A DNA stretch of 64,000 bases from Pectinophora gossypiella (taxonomy: Eukaryota > Arthropoda > Insecta > Lepidoptera > Gelechiidae): positions 13,985,511 through 14,049,510 of the forward strand of contig NC_065413.1 of assembly GCF_024362695.1 (NCBI RefSeq), in the 5' to 3' direction. How positions within the stretch are numbered: the first letter of the stretch is position 1; every line of letters starts with the position of its first letter. The notes under the pieces were generated by a model. That model was given only the letters and a program-made list of their open reading frames with translations, ran no database searches and was not told the origin of the DNA. Below, piece after piece: positions 19,140 to 31,330 of the stretch. Both the position numbers and the translations under genes were made by a program.

Positions 19140-21361
19140 TGTAGTGTGTACCTCCACACCTATGTTATATACATATCTGTGTTATATATCATATCCAACG
19201 ACAGACAATAAACGACCGTCTTAGAAGACACACGTTTCTTATTTAACTCCACAACTCCGGCGTCCCACAGTGCATGGCGACCCTGCCAGTGCTGCCTTAC
19301 GGCGGCGCTGCGCACGAGTTAGAAATGAATGAAATGTGAAAAGTGTGAAAAACTATAAATAAAAACTAATCATAAAATAACAAAACTAAACTTATGGAAT
19401 GAATATGGGACCCACAAAGAACAATTAAAAAATATAGTGCACCTAAAATTAAGTTTTAATACATAAGAAAATATAGGATAGTAATACTTTAAATACTTAA
19501 AATAAAATAACATAACTACTAATCAAGAAAATAAATATAATGATCAGCGTTAAAATACCAAATAAATACAAGAAGATTTGGACATCTGGCAAAATTAAAT
19601 AAATATAATAAGTAAAAATGTGGTGCGGTAATCAACTTATGGTGATGGAAGACGGAATTAAGGAAGATCAGAGAGCCATCCAGCGGAGTATTGTTCGAGT
19701 CGGAGATAAGAGGAGATAAGATGCAGGCAGCCGGGTGATGGTGTAGATGGTGTCTGATGAGGAGGCAGCCGGGAGTTGTGCGAAATCATCGGCTTGCGAG
19801 TTTGTCATTACGGAAAAGTGGTTAACAACATTTTATAAATTCGGTTCAGATGCGGCTACCACATTATTTTAAATTTTATCAAGAAGGAAGAAGAGGTATT
19901 TACGATTTATTTTAAAAATATATGAAAGTGACTCTTGGTTTGAAAATCACTACTATTATCGAACATTTTTTTTAACTCACTTAGTAAAATATGATGTAAT
20001 GTTTGTTTAAGCTTGAAGTTAATCGAATTATTTTTAAGCATTTATAAAATTAATCTAAATAGGTGCGCACCTGACCCTATTAAGGGCATTTGGAGACTAT
20101 TTTGCATATATTCATTATATCATTTCTTATTTTAAATATAAGTCTAATACGTACTACAAGCCTCCGTGCTTAACATTTATAATAACAATGCATAGTTTTA
20201 AATCATAACGTTTATGCTATTACTATATAAATATATTTTTCGTTAATAATTATACTTATATGTATCTTCAGCGAAAAACTATTATTCTTGTCTTAACTCA
20301 TTTTATTTTCAGATATTAGAAACTCAATTCGAATATATACTCTACGATTTGAGGATTTTTTGATTATCTAGGCGGTTTAAAAGAAAAAAAAAATATAGAA
20401 TTAACAATCGTTAAACGTTAATAAGTATATACACGTAGTACGGAATTACTTTCAAAACATAAACTACAGAATTGAACATTTTAACATAATTATGACTGTA
20501 TTATTTTTCTCTTTCTCTCACAATTTCGTTAATTTACGAAGTAATACCAATTAAGTACCAATTAGCAGTGGAATAAGTAATATAAGAAAGAGCATTATCA
20601 GTCTAGGCACATTGATTTGATCACTTGTGTAATCTTGTGTTTTAAGTTACAGGCTAACAGTATTTCCTGAAAAGGTAAGTGTAAACAGTAGATATTCAGC
20701 TGCTCATCATTTTGTTTAGAATTGGCATTTTCATTTATAAGGGACGATTAATAAAAGTTATCCAAAATATATAACATATTCTATTTTATATGACTAAATA
20801 ACTTTTTAGCACACATAGATTTCATTCACTTCTAATTCGTAATGAAGTAAATAATTTCAATAAGTATGCAATTTCATTTTTTATACCATTGAGTGTTGTT
20901 ATTTCATACAATGATTAATGATTATTATTTTAGTAGCGAATATTAGTAGATTTATTTTGCATTTTCTGATTCACAGTTAAAATTGTAGATATAAAGAAAT
21001 CTATTATATAAACTTAAACGTGACGAATAGATAAATTCAATTTCACTTTATTACATTAAGTATATAATACGTATATATACGTTATTTTGTGATTGATTAT
21101 TTGGTATTATTTTTACTACAGAAAACCATACGTAGATAACTTGATCTATTAATTAAACACGTATAGCAATAAAACGCATGAAGAACTTTAGGAAACAATA
21201 AAACTATTAAGCAGGTAAAAGTCGTAAAATTAGAAATAAAACATGATAAGTAGGTACAATGATACAAAAATATATCATCGTTTATCATTCTGCTTAAAGC
21301 GTCACTGGATACTTGTTATTGCAATAGAACAATTCGCTTACGTTGCAGTTGTATGCAAGAT

Positions 21362-21432
21362 AGTTGCATAGCTGGTTGATTAAAATAGCCCTGCAAATGG
21401 CTACACGTTACAGGTTCGATTCCTGTTGTATT
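21362..21432 (+). other. tRNA-like segment inside the LTR element
   Basis: Shows a box A-like ttgcatagctgg, a perfect box B ggttcgattcc, a 5-bp T stem (acagg/cctgt) and a 5-bp anticodon-like stem (tagcc/ggcta). The loop has eight bases and the acceptor stem does not pair, so it is not a normal tRNA gene. Confidence 0.35.
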
Positions 21433-22614
21433 TTTCAGCTCTTCATTTTTGAGAACAGTTACTTTTTCTAGTTAAATGTTTACACTTAAAGAATTATTTC
21501 AATTAACTAGTTGATTTAGTTATCCATTAATATTCTGTAAAAAATATAGGTACTCACTTCGAACTGAGCAGCATTATCAAATTCATAAGTCAGGACAAGA
21601 AGGTCTACATTATTAAATACAAGTAAGAATATATCAGTTTAGTGTGTATTGTATATGTACAATAACTCACCCGTAAAAAGGATAGAGCTTAGTAACGTCG
21701 CAATTTGATTTTAGCTGACGATCAGAAATATTTCTACTTCGCTCCAGCTCAAGTAACTGGGAAAGTAATCATGATGTGTATTCGTGATCAGTAGATAATA
21801 TATATATTTAAATATTTTTTGGATTTTCATGTTTATTGTGTATATTTAGTAGGTACCGTTCGTCCTTTTGATTAGTAGAGACGCGTTTCCAATGTAGGAA
21901 TGTTGATGTTTTAAACAAAAGAATCATTTTCACGCGAAAAAAAAACGTATGTAGTAAGTGGAATTATAAAAAAAAAATGCTTTAGTTAGCTTCGCGAAAT
22001 GACTTAAAAATGTTATTAACACTTTGGTAGATAAGCTTACGTAGCAACTGGACTGATCACCCAAATGCAACACGAATGTTTTGTTAGCCAAAGCGTTATT
22101 TAAAATTAATGGAATGAATGTATTGAAAAAAGTTACGATATGAAATTGAAAGCTCAAAATAGGAATGAGAGTAAAACGTAAAAAGTAAGTAAGTAATATT
22201 CAATATGCGGTACACGTATGAGGTACATAGGGTTCAGGTCCTTCTGTTTGTCACAGTGTGAACGAGCTTCCTCTGAGAATACTGTTGGAGACCTTTATAT
22301 AGTTGTCTTAATTCTGACCCTATAGATAATACATTGTGGGTCAGATCCTTCCATTCGATCATGGTGTAATCGAGTATTCTCCGTGAGATAAGTTGGTGTC
22401 CAAATGAGACTTAAAAATGACCACAATTGTAAATATGGATGTGCGCACAATCCATATTGAGCACTATGGTGCCAATAAATGAATGAATAATTATAATAAA
22501 TGAAAAAAGAGTACCTCATATAAATATATTATTATAAATAAATGAATAAATATAATACGAGTAAGTAGCCGGCTACTCAAAATAAAATACCAAAGGGATG
22601 GTATTAAGTGTACC

Positions 22615-22860
22615 GATATTGCATCAAAAGGTTTGGTAGGAAGAGATATTGCATTAAAAGAGGTATTGTAAGTAGCGATATTGCATCAAAAGGTTTGGTA
22701 GGAGGAGACATTGCATTAAATTATTTGATAGGAATCGATATTGCATTAAAGGATTTGGTAGGAGGAGATATTGCATTAAAGTATTTGATAGGAATAGATA
22801 TGGCATTAAAGAATTTGGTAGGAGGAGATATTACATTAAAAGGTTTTGATAGTAATCATT
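22615..22860 (+). repeat. 30-bp minisatellite with decapeptide frame
   Basis: Tandem units of 30 bp built on gatattgcattaaa, alternating between two versions (ending tttggtaggagga or tttgataggaat). The 30-bp period keeps the frame open, so 22608-22862 reads as repeated DIALKxLVGG and DIALKYLIGI. There is no sign of real coding use beyond the period. Confidence 0.8.
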
Positions 22861-23928
22861 AAAAGGGATTTGGAAGTTGTTTTTGTTAGTTGTGTGTGTT
22901 GGTTGTGTGTGAAATGTTTAGTGGGCAGCAAAGGAATGAATAAGAGAATTATATGTATTTAAATAAAAAAAAAAGTCTGTGATTTTAGACTCAACAAAAT
23001 TAATAATTAGAATATAAGTGGTAGGTACCTACGTCTAATAATATATGTATATTAAAACATCTAAATAAGTATATATTCATTAAAATGAAAAAAAAATATT
23101 ATAAATATGAATAAAAATATAGTAATTTCATAAATAAATAAAAAACACCATTAGAAATAAAATAAATAAAAATAAAAGTAAATATCTATGCATTGTTGTT
23201 ATTATTACATTGTAAGAATATTATTGTAATCAAATGTTAAGATAATTATGATAGTGTTAAGATTTTAAGGCGGTTAAAGGACATTTCCATTATTTTTCCG
23301 ATAGACCAGTTAATTTTACTTTAAACAAAATCAGGTCTTAATGACAGATAAAGTATGTATAGGTATAATGTATCGTATAGAAACAAATATAATTATACAA
23401 TTTTCATAAGAAACAGTTGTCATTACAGTTATTAAAATTGCTTTAAGTAATTGCTTTGTATGTGTAATTTTTAAAAATGTTACTTATCATCGATATCATA
23501 TTATTGTTTTCGTTACTAAGGATTATTTTTATAAAATGAATTAGAATTGATTATGTACGAACAAAAATACACTTTCATAATATACACGTAATACTGCATA
23601 ATATTGTGATTTGTTAAATGAAATTTAGGTGACAATAATACAAATGAGGTTATAAAAAAAGGTAAATTAGAAAAAAAATACATATTGTACTGAACTTAAA
23701 TTTGTAAGTCATAGTAACATTTGCCTTTATATAAGTATGAATGTGAAAAAAAAAATAACTTGTATTAATTTTTTTTCTCTAAAAGGAGGGAGGTGTAGTG
23801 TGTACCTCCACACCTATGTTATATACATATCTGTGTTATATATCATATCCAACGACAGACAATAAACGACCGTCTTAGAAGACACACGTTTCTTATTTAA
23901 CTCCACAACTCCGGCGTCCCACAGTGCA

Positions 23929-24062
23929 ATCATGTACCCACTTTAGAACTCTGTCGCACTATCACATTTGACATTTAATGAGACTTACGGTTTAATTTGT
24001 CAAAAAAGTTAATGTGACATGGTTTCAAAGTGTATACATACTAGTACTCGTGACCGTACGGG
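23929..24062 (+). repeat. Repeat H, right part
   Basis: Continuation of the family H copy split by the LTR element; ends at gctcgtgaccgtac-like text (tactcgtgaccgtac). A short MITE E left end follows at 24060-24120. Confidence 0.7.
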
Positions 24063-24439
24063 GTGTAAGTAACATCGTAACGAATACTGAGGGGAGAGGG
24101 GGGATGATTCAGCTCATAATTTAAAAAAAAAAACATTAATTTTACGACGTTGACCTACTGGTAAAAAAATATAATCGCGCAAAATGAACACATTTTTCTA
24201 AGAAACTTTTGAACAGAATACCTGTTTGACATCTATTGTACCTTCTATAATTTTATTAATTTAGCGGAAAAATCGTATTTCCCATCAAGTTATACCCAAC
24301 CAAAACAACTTTACCTAACGAGCATATTTAATTGTAATTTTACAGTCACACTTTCATTGTTCTGCACCATCTCCGAATATCTCCTAAGTAAAAATATAAA
24401 GGCCCCAGACAATAGAGAGATTGGAGAGTTTATACTAGG

Positions 24440-25275
24440 GCATAGAATGAGAAATAATACTACGTATACAACCGCAACTCTCCGATTCCCACAAGCGCCT
24501 GAGCTAGGTTTACCTCACCCCCTGTCTTGGGGTGGTATTAATAAATGAATCTCAGCTGAGACTGCCCTCAAGATCATGGTCCAGTGGTTGAGCGTTGTGT
24601 TCACGATCCGGAGGTCCCGGGTTCGAATCCCGGTGGGGACAAATCACAAAAATCACTTTGTGATCCCTAGTTTGGTTAGGACATTACAGGCTAATCACCT
24701 GATTGTCCAAAAAGTAAGATGATCCGTGCTTCGGAAGGCACGTTAAGCCGTTGGTCCCGGTTACTACTTACTGATGTAAGTACGTAGTCGTTACATGAGT
24801 CATGTCAGGAGCCTATGGCGGCTTAGTAATAACCCTGACACCAGGGTTGATGGGGTTGGTAATCCACCTCACAACCCACACGATAGAAGAAGAAGATCAT
24901 GGTCAAGTCTCTGTTTTTATATGAGAACTGTCACATTGACATGATCTTGAGGACAGTCTCGAAGCTGTGCGACGGGGAAGAAGCAAATACTCCTATCTTA
25001 CATTTTTAGGCAAATCGACTTTTAGATGTAGTTCGTTGGAAAATTTAATTTTACGTTGGCTGGCAAGATCTCCTTTGTATATTTCCCACTTTTTAGGGTG
25101 ATTTTCGATGAATAGAAATTAGCTCTTAAAATAAAGATTTGATAATTTAATACCACCCTTACTTTAGTCTTCAATCGTATGGCGTCCCACGTCACACATA
25201 CATATGCGCGTGTACGATAACGTCAAATATGTAGTGTCTAAAAGAGTGTGTAAAACGAGGATTTATGTGTGAAGT
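24440..25275 (+). mobile_element. Nested insertion: repeat K, MITE L, SINE C
   Basis: Repeat K is split after ccccctgtctt (about 24528) and resumes at about 25158 with actttagtcttcaatcg. Inside lies MITE L with ends ggggtggtattaataaa and ttaataccaccct (other copy 38484-38622). Inside L is a full SINE C (24582-24892) flanked by the 12-bp duplication aagatcatggtc (24570-24581 and 24893-24904). The order of events is K, then L, then C. Confidence 0.8.
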
Positions 25276-25361
25276 GTCCGAAATGTGCTTCTGTGCTGCC
25301 TTACCCTGTGCGTGCGGACATACGGAGATACTTTAGTCTACAACGGTGTACGATAATTCCT

Positions 25362-25478
25362 CTAAGACGACGCCCTGAGCCGAGGTTCGCGCCTAGTTGG
25401 GCACCCTCAGGCCTGTTGTCTTAAACGTTGTACCGGGTGAGAGCCTTCAGCGCATCTACAATAAGTCACGTCAAAAAA
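25362..25478 (-). mobile_element. SINE-like repeat family F, partial
   Basis: Minus-strand F module with tgagccgaggttcgcgcc; it ends into an A-rich run at 25477. Confidence 0.7.
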
Positions 25479-25564
25479 AATAAAAAGGTGTACGATAACG
25501 TCAATGTGCAGTGTCTTTGTAAAACGAAATCTTTTGAATGAAGTGTCCGGGGTGTGACTACAGG

Positions 25565-25700
25565 TCACCTGATTGACGGAAAAGTAAGTATGTAGTTGTT
25601 ATTTGAGTCATGTCAGAGACCTTTACGGCTCAATAGTAACCCTGACATCAAGGTTGATGAGGTTGGTCATTGCCCTCACAATCCACACGAGATAAGAAGC
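25565..25700 (+). mobile_element. SINE family C, 3' part
   Basis: From the tcacctgattg block to tccacacgagataagaagc; head missing and body shortened. Confidence 0.65.
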
Positions 25701-25868
25701 AGCTCATCGTGTTTGGTAAGTTGTAAAAACTGAAGGATTGTGTCCTTTCTATCATGATGATTTCAATGTGTGATGGGATGATCATAGTCACCTTACGTCA
25801 CCTCAAAAGTGACTGCACGTTGCCTTCTGTTTTATTGTGGCTCTGCATAAGTATAGTCTAAGAATATA

Positions 25869-26198
25869 CATACATATATAAACAGCCTATATACGTCCCA
25901 CTGCTGGGCACAGGCCTCCCCACAATCAACCGGGGGGGTATGGAGCATACTCCACCACGCTGCTCCAATGCGGGTTGGTGGAGGTGTTTTTACGGCTAAT
26001 AGCCGGGACCAACGGCTTAACGTGCCCTCCGAAGCACAGAATCATCTTACTTTTTCGGACAATCAGGTGATTCCGGTTGATTGAGGGGAGGCCTGTGCCC
26101 AGCAGTGGGACGTATATAGGCTGTTTACGTACGTTACGTAGGTGATTCAAGCCTGAAAAGACCTTACCAAACAAAGGACAGTCTCACAAAGTGATTTC
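25869..26198 (-). mobile_element. SINE family B carrying an inverted B fragment
   Basis: Minus-strand copy of family B whose middle (26073-26140) holds the 3' end of another B in the opposite orientation (ccggttgattgaggggaggc to gctgttta). The tRNA-like head is missing. Confidence 0.7.
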
Positions 26199-26654
26199 GA
26201 CAATGTAACACACACATTATAAAATAAGTATTGAAACAAATAAAATACATCATACATAATAGTAACATCCTAAGAATATCCGCAGAAGGATTCAAAATAA
26301 GCTCGTAAGGTTTTTGAAGTTCAGCAGCGGCGAGGCGTACCGGTCCACCAATGCGCTCATGATGGTGTTGGGGCTGGCGCGCGCTCGGCGGCTTTATCTG
26401 TACTTTCTTTAAATAATGCTGTAGGTGGTTTTACTACGTATATCGAGGATTCGTATTCTGGCATCCTTACGACGCCGTCGCGATTGTAACAAACACCCAC
26501 CGAACAGATTCCTTCGAAACTTTGAATGAAAATTACTCAATCATTTTTAAATTGATTAAAACTTTGCCTTCACTGTCTTGTCGGTGTAAATGACATTAAA
26601 AAAACACTTAAGTGTTTTTTAATCTGATGAATTTTTTCATTGTTTTTGAAATCT
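26199..26654. other. Intergenic with a GC-rich coding-like patch at 26310-26400
   Basis: On the minus strand 26310-26400 reads ARASPNTIM then SALVDRYASPLLNFKNLTS and a stop, with G or C in most third positions. No upstream frame of useful length and no splice acceptor that keeps it open. It could be a fragment of a mobile-element ORF or of an unseen gene. No gene is called. Confidence 0.3.
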
Positions 26655-26962
26655 TTTTCTATCGTGTTGATTGTAAGGTGGATTATCTACCAACCTCATC
26701 AACCCTGGTGTCAAGGTTGCTAATGAGCCGACAAAGGCCCCTGACACGACTCATGTAACGACTACGTGCTTACATCAGTAAGTAGTAACCGGGACCGACG
26801 GCTTAACGTGCCTTCCGAAGCACGGATCATCTTACTTTTGGACAATCAGGTGAGCTTGCAATGTCCTATCACAGAGTGATTTGTGTGATTTGTCCCCACC
26901 GGGTTTCGAACCAGGAACCTCCGGTTCGTGAGTGCAGCGCTCAACCACTAGAGCACGGAGAC
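26655..26962 (-). mobile_element. SINE family C, near full length
   Basis: Minus strand: head with box B ggttcgaaacccggtgggga-like text, shared core, and 3' end up to the tctatcgtg block. A full-length type copy with some decay. Confidence 0.75.
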
Positions 26963-27339
26963 CATATTTGAAGTTATTCATTATAACGCCTACCTTTCTG
27001 TCAACCACCAAACCAGAAGTCCCGAGTTCGATTTCCGTTAGGATTAAAATGGATTAAGAATCAATATCGTTGTATGTCTCTCTACCCCATTTCTAATCAA
27101 ATATTAAACTTAATTTAAACAATTATTTTACATTTATTTGTAAGGTAAATCAATAAAGATATAGACAAAAAATAGTAGTGAAATGAGGGTAGTTACACCA
27201 AATAACAACACCTTCGCAATGTCAACCACTCCCCGCGCCAGTCGTCCCGTGAGCACGGTCGCAGCAACGCGGCCAAAACCTCGGAAAAACAAAATTAATA
27301 AGGTACGTAATTGTTTTTTACCAATTAAAACTTGTTTCA
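26963..27339. other. Intergenic stretch, nothing recognised
   Basis: A minus-strand frame at 27134-27358 has no known domain. Box B-like sequence at 27030 (gttcgatttccg) may be a SINE relic. Confidence 0.35.
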
Positions 27340-27850
27340 CTTGATATCTACATTCCACTTGATATCAACTCAGAATAAAGGACAGACAGGCAGTCGCTTC
27401 TGTAGAAAACCGGACCTGTCAATGTTCAGGTTAGGTAAGCGGACCCGTAAAAACGGGATGACGCTAGGGAGACGATAATCAATTCAGAATCATGGTCTGA
27501 ATCATCCCCCTCAGTATACGTTGCGGTAATACGGCTATCTGTATGTACTTCATGACGAATACTGAGGGGGATGATTCAGAAGTGTCCATCGCAAAAGTAT
27601 GGAATTGAAAATTAATTTTGCGACTCAAAGTTCCTCGTGTAGGGCTAACATGCGCATCGTGACAAATAAGTCATATCGTTCTATCAAAATACGAATAAAA
27701 TCACGTGTCACGCATGTTGGGAAAAAACAAACTTGTCGATTTCGACAAAATTTTAACACGTTGCGCGTATTAGCCCTGCTGATATCAAGTCAGAATCATG
27801 GTCTGAATCACGCCTCTCGGTACCTACCTATTCGTTATGATGTCACTAAT
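27340..27850. mobile_element. MITE family E pair, interrupted by SINE G and MITE P fragments
   Basis: E sequence at 27340-27375 and 27478-27530 is split by a G fragment (27380-27475). Then comes a linker (tacggctatctgtatgtact) and a second E (27548-27850) that holds MITE P at 27637-27781. Confidence 0.65.
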
Positions 27851-27904
27851 ATTTAACCCACTCCTCACCAGTTATATTCAAGTACCATCGAGTCCATTGT
27901 CATT

Positions 27905-28279
27905 CATCACCAGCCCATTAACGTCCCCACTGCTGGGGCATGGGCCTTCCCTATAAAAAAAAATAAAAAAAAAATTTTTTTTATTCTTTTACTTACTTTT
28001 TTTTATTAACGTCCCCACTGCTGGGGCATGGGCCTTTCCTATGGATGGACAGGGAGATCGGGCCTTAAACCACCACGCGGGCCCAGTGCGGATTGGTGGT
28101 TATTAACGACTGCTAATGCAGCCGGGACCAACGGCTTAACGTGCCTTCCGAAGCACGGAGGAGCTCGAGATGAAAACTTTTTTTTGTGGTCACCCATCCT
28201 AAGACCGGCCTTTGCGAAAGGTGCTTAACTTCAACAATCGCAGACCGAGCGCGTTTACCGCTGTGCCACCGATCTCCTC
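27905..28279 (-). mobile_element. SINE family D with duplicated 3' end
   Basis: Full D copy on the minus strand. Its 3' end (cattaacgtccccactgctg on the plus strand) is present twice, at 27913 and 28007, separated by an A/T run, as if one copy had inserted at the tail of another. Confidence 0.8.
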
Positions 28280-28969
28280 ACATTCAGCATTGTCATTAGC
28301 GGGTAGAAATCCTGTAAAACGATGTACCGCGAACCGCGTGGTAGTTTTGTTGGTTACGTGACAAAATGTACACACTCATTTTATGCACCCACCCACTCCC
28401 ATTGTCATCCATAATCTGGCAAATTATCTGACATCTTTGTACCAACGAAAGAAGCTTACATAGTTAAATCCAAACCATTATCTAAGAGCATCTGTCTCAC
28501 GCCTTCGTAACAATTGAATAGCATCACTTACTCCATCAGGTCAAAGTAGGGCAGATGATAACACGATAAAGTAGAAAATATACTTACTACAACGTATAAC
28601 ACATTATTAACATACATAAAGCCACTCCCTATAGGAGTGATCAGAAATGAGTGAGTGATAAAACACCCCGCAGTCACTTCTATTTTTTTAATTAATAAAA
28701 GGATATCCATCTCGTAATACTTACACATGATAAAAGAAGACTGTATTATATATTATGCACGCGTCCGAGAAATCTGAACGGAGCCTTGTGTTATTATTCC
28801 TTATTCTATGCTTATGTGACTGACACCCTCGACAATCCATACAAAAATCTAAGTCCTCTTTACTCCTTGCCTACTCCTTAGAGGCTTACCATATAAGATT
28901 AAAGTAAGACCCAGAGGGGGAGAAGTCGACGGCGGATACGAACGGTGCGGGGCGGAGACGCCTATAGGC
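28280..28969. other. Intergenic stretch, nothing recognised
   Basis: No gene, RNA or repeat identified. A 66-codon minus-strand frame at 28528-28728 has no known content. Confidence 0.4.
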
Positions 28970-29285
28970 ATAGGCTCACGATCTGGAGGTCCAGGTTCGA
29001 TTTCCCATTGTCGAAATCACTTTGTAAGACTGTCCTTTGTTTGGTAAGGACTTTTCAGGCTTGAATCACCTGATTGTCTGAAAAAGTCTATAACGGAATC
29101 ATCTTAATGATTCCGTGCTTCGGAGGTCACGTTAAGCCGTTGGTCCCGGCTATTAGCCTTAAAAGCACCTCCACCAACCCGCAGTGGAGCAGCGTGGTGG
29201 AGTATGTTCCATAACCCCTCCTGTTGATTGAGGGGAGGCCTGTGCCCAGCAGTGGGACGTATATAGGCTGTTTATGTATGTATGT
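28970..29285 (+). mobile_element. SINE family B
   Basis: Starts inside the head (ataggctcacgatctggagg) and runs through the shared core to the tail gctgtttatgtatgtatgta. Confidence 0.85.
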
Positions 29286-29502
29286 ACACTGATGTAGTAC
29301 ACGATCGATTTCTCTACAGTGCTAATCGATTTATCTCTCTGCGATATGTAAACACCTGCGTAAGTGATTGATTGGTTACAAAATCAAAAGTATTACCTAA
29401 GACGTTATAGAATCACGTTTGCGATAAATGTCACTTTATATCATTGTGTCGTGTGTATTCGTGATTACATCACCAAGGTTGAATATTGATTAATTAGGAA
29501 TT

Positions 29503-29831
29503 CATCATCAACAGCCTATATACGTCCCAATGCTGGGCACAGGCCTCCCCTCAATCAACCGGAGGGGGTATGGAGCATACTCCACCACGCTGCTCCACTG
29601 CGGGTTGGTGGAGGTGTTTTACGGCTAATAGCCGGGACCAACGGCTTAACGTGCCCTCCGAAGCACGGAATCATCTTAGTTTTTCGGACAATCAGGTGAT
29701 TCAAGCCTGAAAAGTCCTTACCAAACAAAGGACAGTCTCACAAAGTGATTTCGACAATGTCCCCATCGGGAATCGAACCCGGACCTCCAGATCGTGAGCC
29801 TAACGCTCTAACCACTAGACCACGGAGGCTG
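29503..29831 (-). mobile_element. SINE family B, full length with 9-bp target duplication
   Basis: Flanked by ttaggaatt at 29494-29502 and 29832-29840. The 3' end on the minus strand has the short tail tgatgatg, and the head runs to cctccgtggtctagtgg. It fixes the true ends of the family. Confidence 0.88.
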
Positions 29832-29929
29832 TTAGGAATTACATAGCAATAATTGATTTATTCTCATACAAAACTACTTATTGACGCAAAACTGTCTCAC
29901 AAAGGTGGCACGCGCCTATTTTTTTCTTT

Positions 29930-30170
29930 TAATAGACTCGCTGCAGATGGCATTAACTACTTGGCCGGACAAATTGAGAGCGCTGAAGGCTCTACACCCG
30001 GTACAAAATTTAAAACAATAGGCCTGAAGGTGCCCATGAGCTTATATGGAACAAATTAAAGAGAAGGCGAACGTCGTGTTTTATAAGGAAGTCAAAGAAT
30101 AGGCCCTTGATAGACAAGAATGGAAAATGCTGCACTGACAAGAGCGTTATCTTAATGATTGATGATGAAG
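29930..30170 (+). mobile_element. Chimera of SINE F and RTE-like LINE tail
   Basis: 29930-30030 is family F (cattaactacttggccg). Directly joined is the LINE ORF2 end (ttatatggaacaaattaaag, then atggaaaatgctgcactgac) with the tail tgattgatgatga. A stop inside the LINE reading shows decay. Confidence 0.7.
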
Positions 30171-30654
30171 ATAATTATTTAACAATTAACTACCTGTGAA
30201 GTCTAAGCAACCCTTTCATGAAGCAAAATAGGTAGCAGATACATGTAAAATACACTACCTACTTACTTAAGGTGTTTTTTCACTAAACTACTTATTTATC
30301 TTAATTACAACCCGGAGTAACACCACATACTTACCTACTTGTCCTAATAAAACGTCAGTTTTGCATTTTAATACGCGTATAAAGGATTAGCGACATAACT
30401 CGTGCATTATAACACCGTCCAGGACATTAAAAAGTTAAAAAGCTGACATTAAAAAACACATTAGTCCACTTAAAGCGATATCCACACCGACTGTGTGCAA
30501 TCGTACAAATATATTCAAAGGGCGTACATAATATACGATCCCAACCATAGAGGCGGCCAATCAGCTCGCGACAACAAACACTTTAGGACCCCGATATCGA
30601 CCCCACCGGTTCGACGTGTGGCGGACCCAATTAATTAACCAGCTATTTCCACCG
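30171..30654. other. Intergenic stretch, nothing recognised
   Basis: AT-rich, then more mixed from 30480. No gene or RNA seen. Confidence 0.4.
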
Positions 30655-30823
30655 CATGCAACAGATGGCGCCACCTTCAATAATGCAGTCCTGAAACGCG
30701 CTATCGAAGTTTACACAGCGCGACGCATACAATACAACTTCCAACATGACACTAGTGGATCGTCGATGCTCAGTTCGGTACCACGAAAACATCCTTTGGC
30801 GGCAGCACACCCTCGCCGCTAAA
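30655..30823. repeat. Dispersed repeat family Q
   Basis: Matches 43447-43624 (acagatggcgccac, gcgctatcgaagtttacaca, then aaaacatcctttggcggcag). The small frames here are inside the repeat. Class unknown. A family F fragment follows at 30855-30995 (minus). Confidence 0.7.
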
Positions 30824-31330
30824 AGACGCATTTCGCGATCGGCCCAGTAGTCCGATTGATTCTTTCTGTCAAATCTTCTTAGATGTCCTGAGCCGGTCGC
30901 GCCTAACTGGATACACTCAGGCACGTTATCTTAAAATTTGTAAAGAGCCGTCATCGCTCCTCATTTAGGTCATCAGGGGCAAACCTAAATTATTTAGACA
31001 AATGACAAACCTTGTGCCACAATAACCCGTACAGTGGCTCTGTGCTTAGCAGTGGGACGTACATCTCAGGCATTGCTTTTATGTAAACACGTAGATAGCA
31101 AAAAAATATATTTGATCACGTCATCTAAAGCCAGTCAGTTTAAATCCAACGCTGTTCCGGTCTGCACGACCAGTCTGGATTAAGCCTTAGGTCAGGTAAC
31201 CTAGATGCCCTAGGCTACCTAGCTTTTATGTTCTGCATTAGTGAACTACAGATGCAAACATTGTGAACTCGTTAAACTACATACGAACCGTAATACTAGT
31301 ATTATTTTCATGTACCAACTGTTATAATAA

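Larger units (their letters stand above)
19140..23928. mobile_element. Complete non-coding LTR element, LARD-like
   Basis: LTRs at 19140-19274 and 23794-23928, each 135 bp, TG...CA, and reading the same by eye. Target duplication atca on both sides. Directly after the 5' LTR comes tggcgaccctgccag, a primer-binding-like site; directly before the 3' LTR comes aaaaggagggagg, a polypurine tract. The LTR has aataaa at 19207-19212. The 4519-bp interior is AT-rich and shows no gag, protease, RT, RNase H or integrase; its longest frame (84 codons) is a minisatellite. This fits a large retrotransposon derivative moved in trans by another element. The plus direction is inferred from the primer site and the polypurine tract. 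Superfamily unknown; the 4-bp duplication and short LTR do not settle it. Confidence 0.9.
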
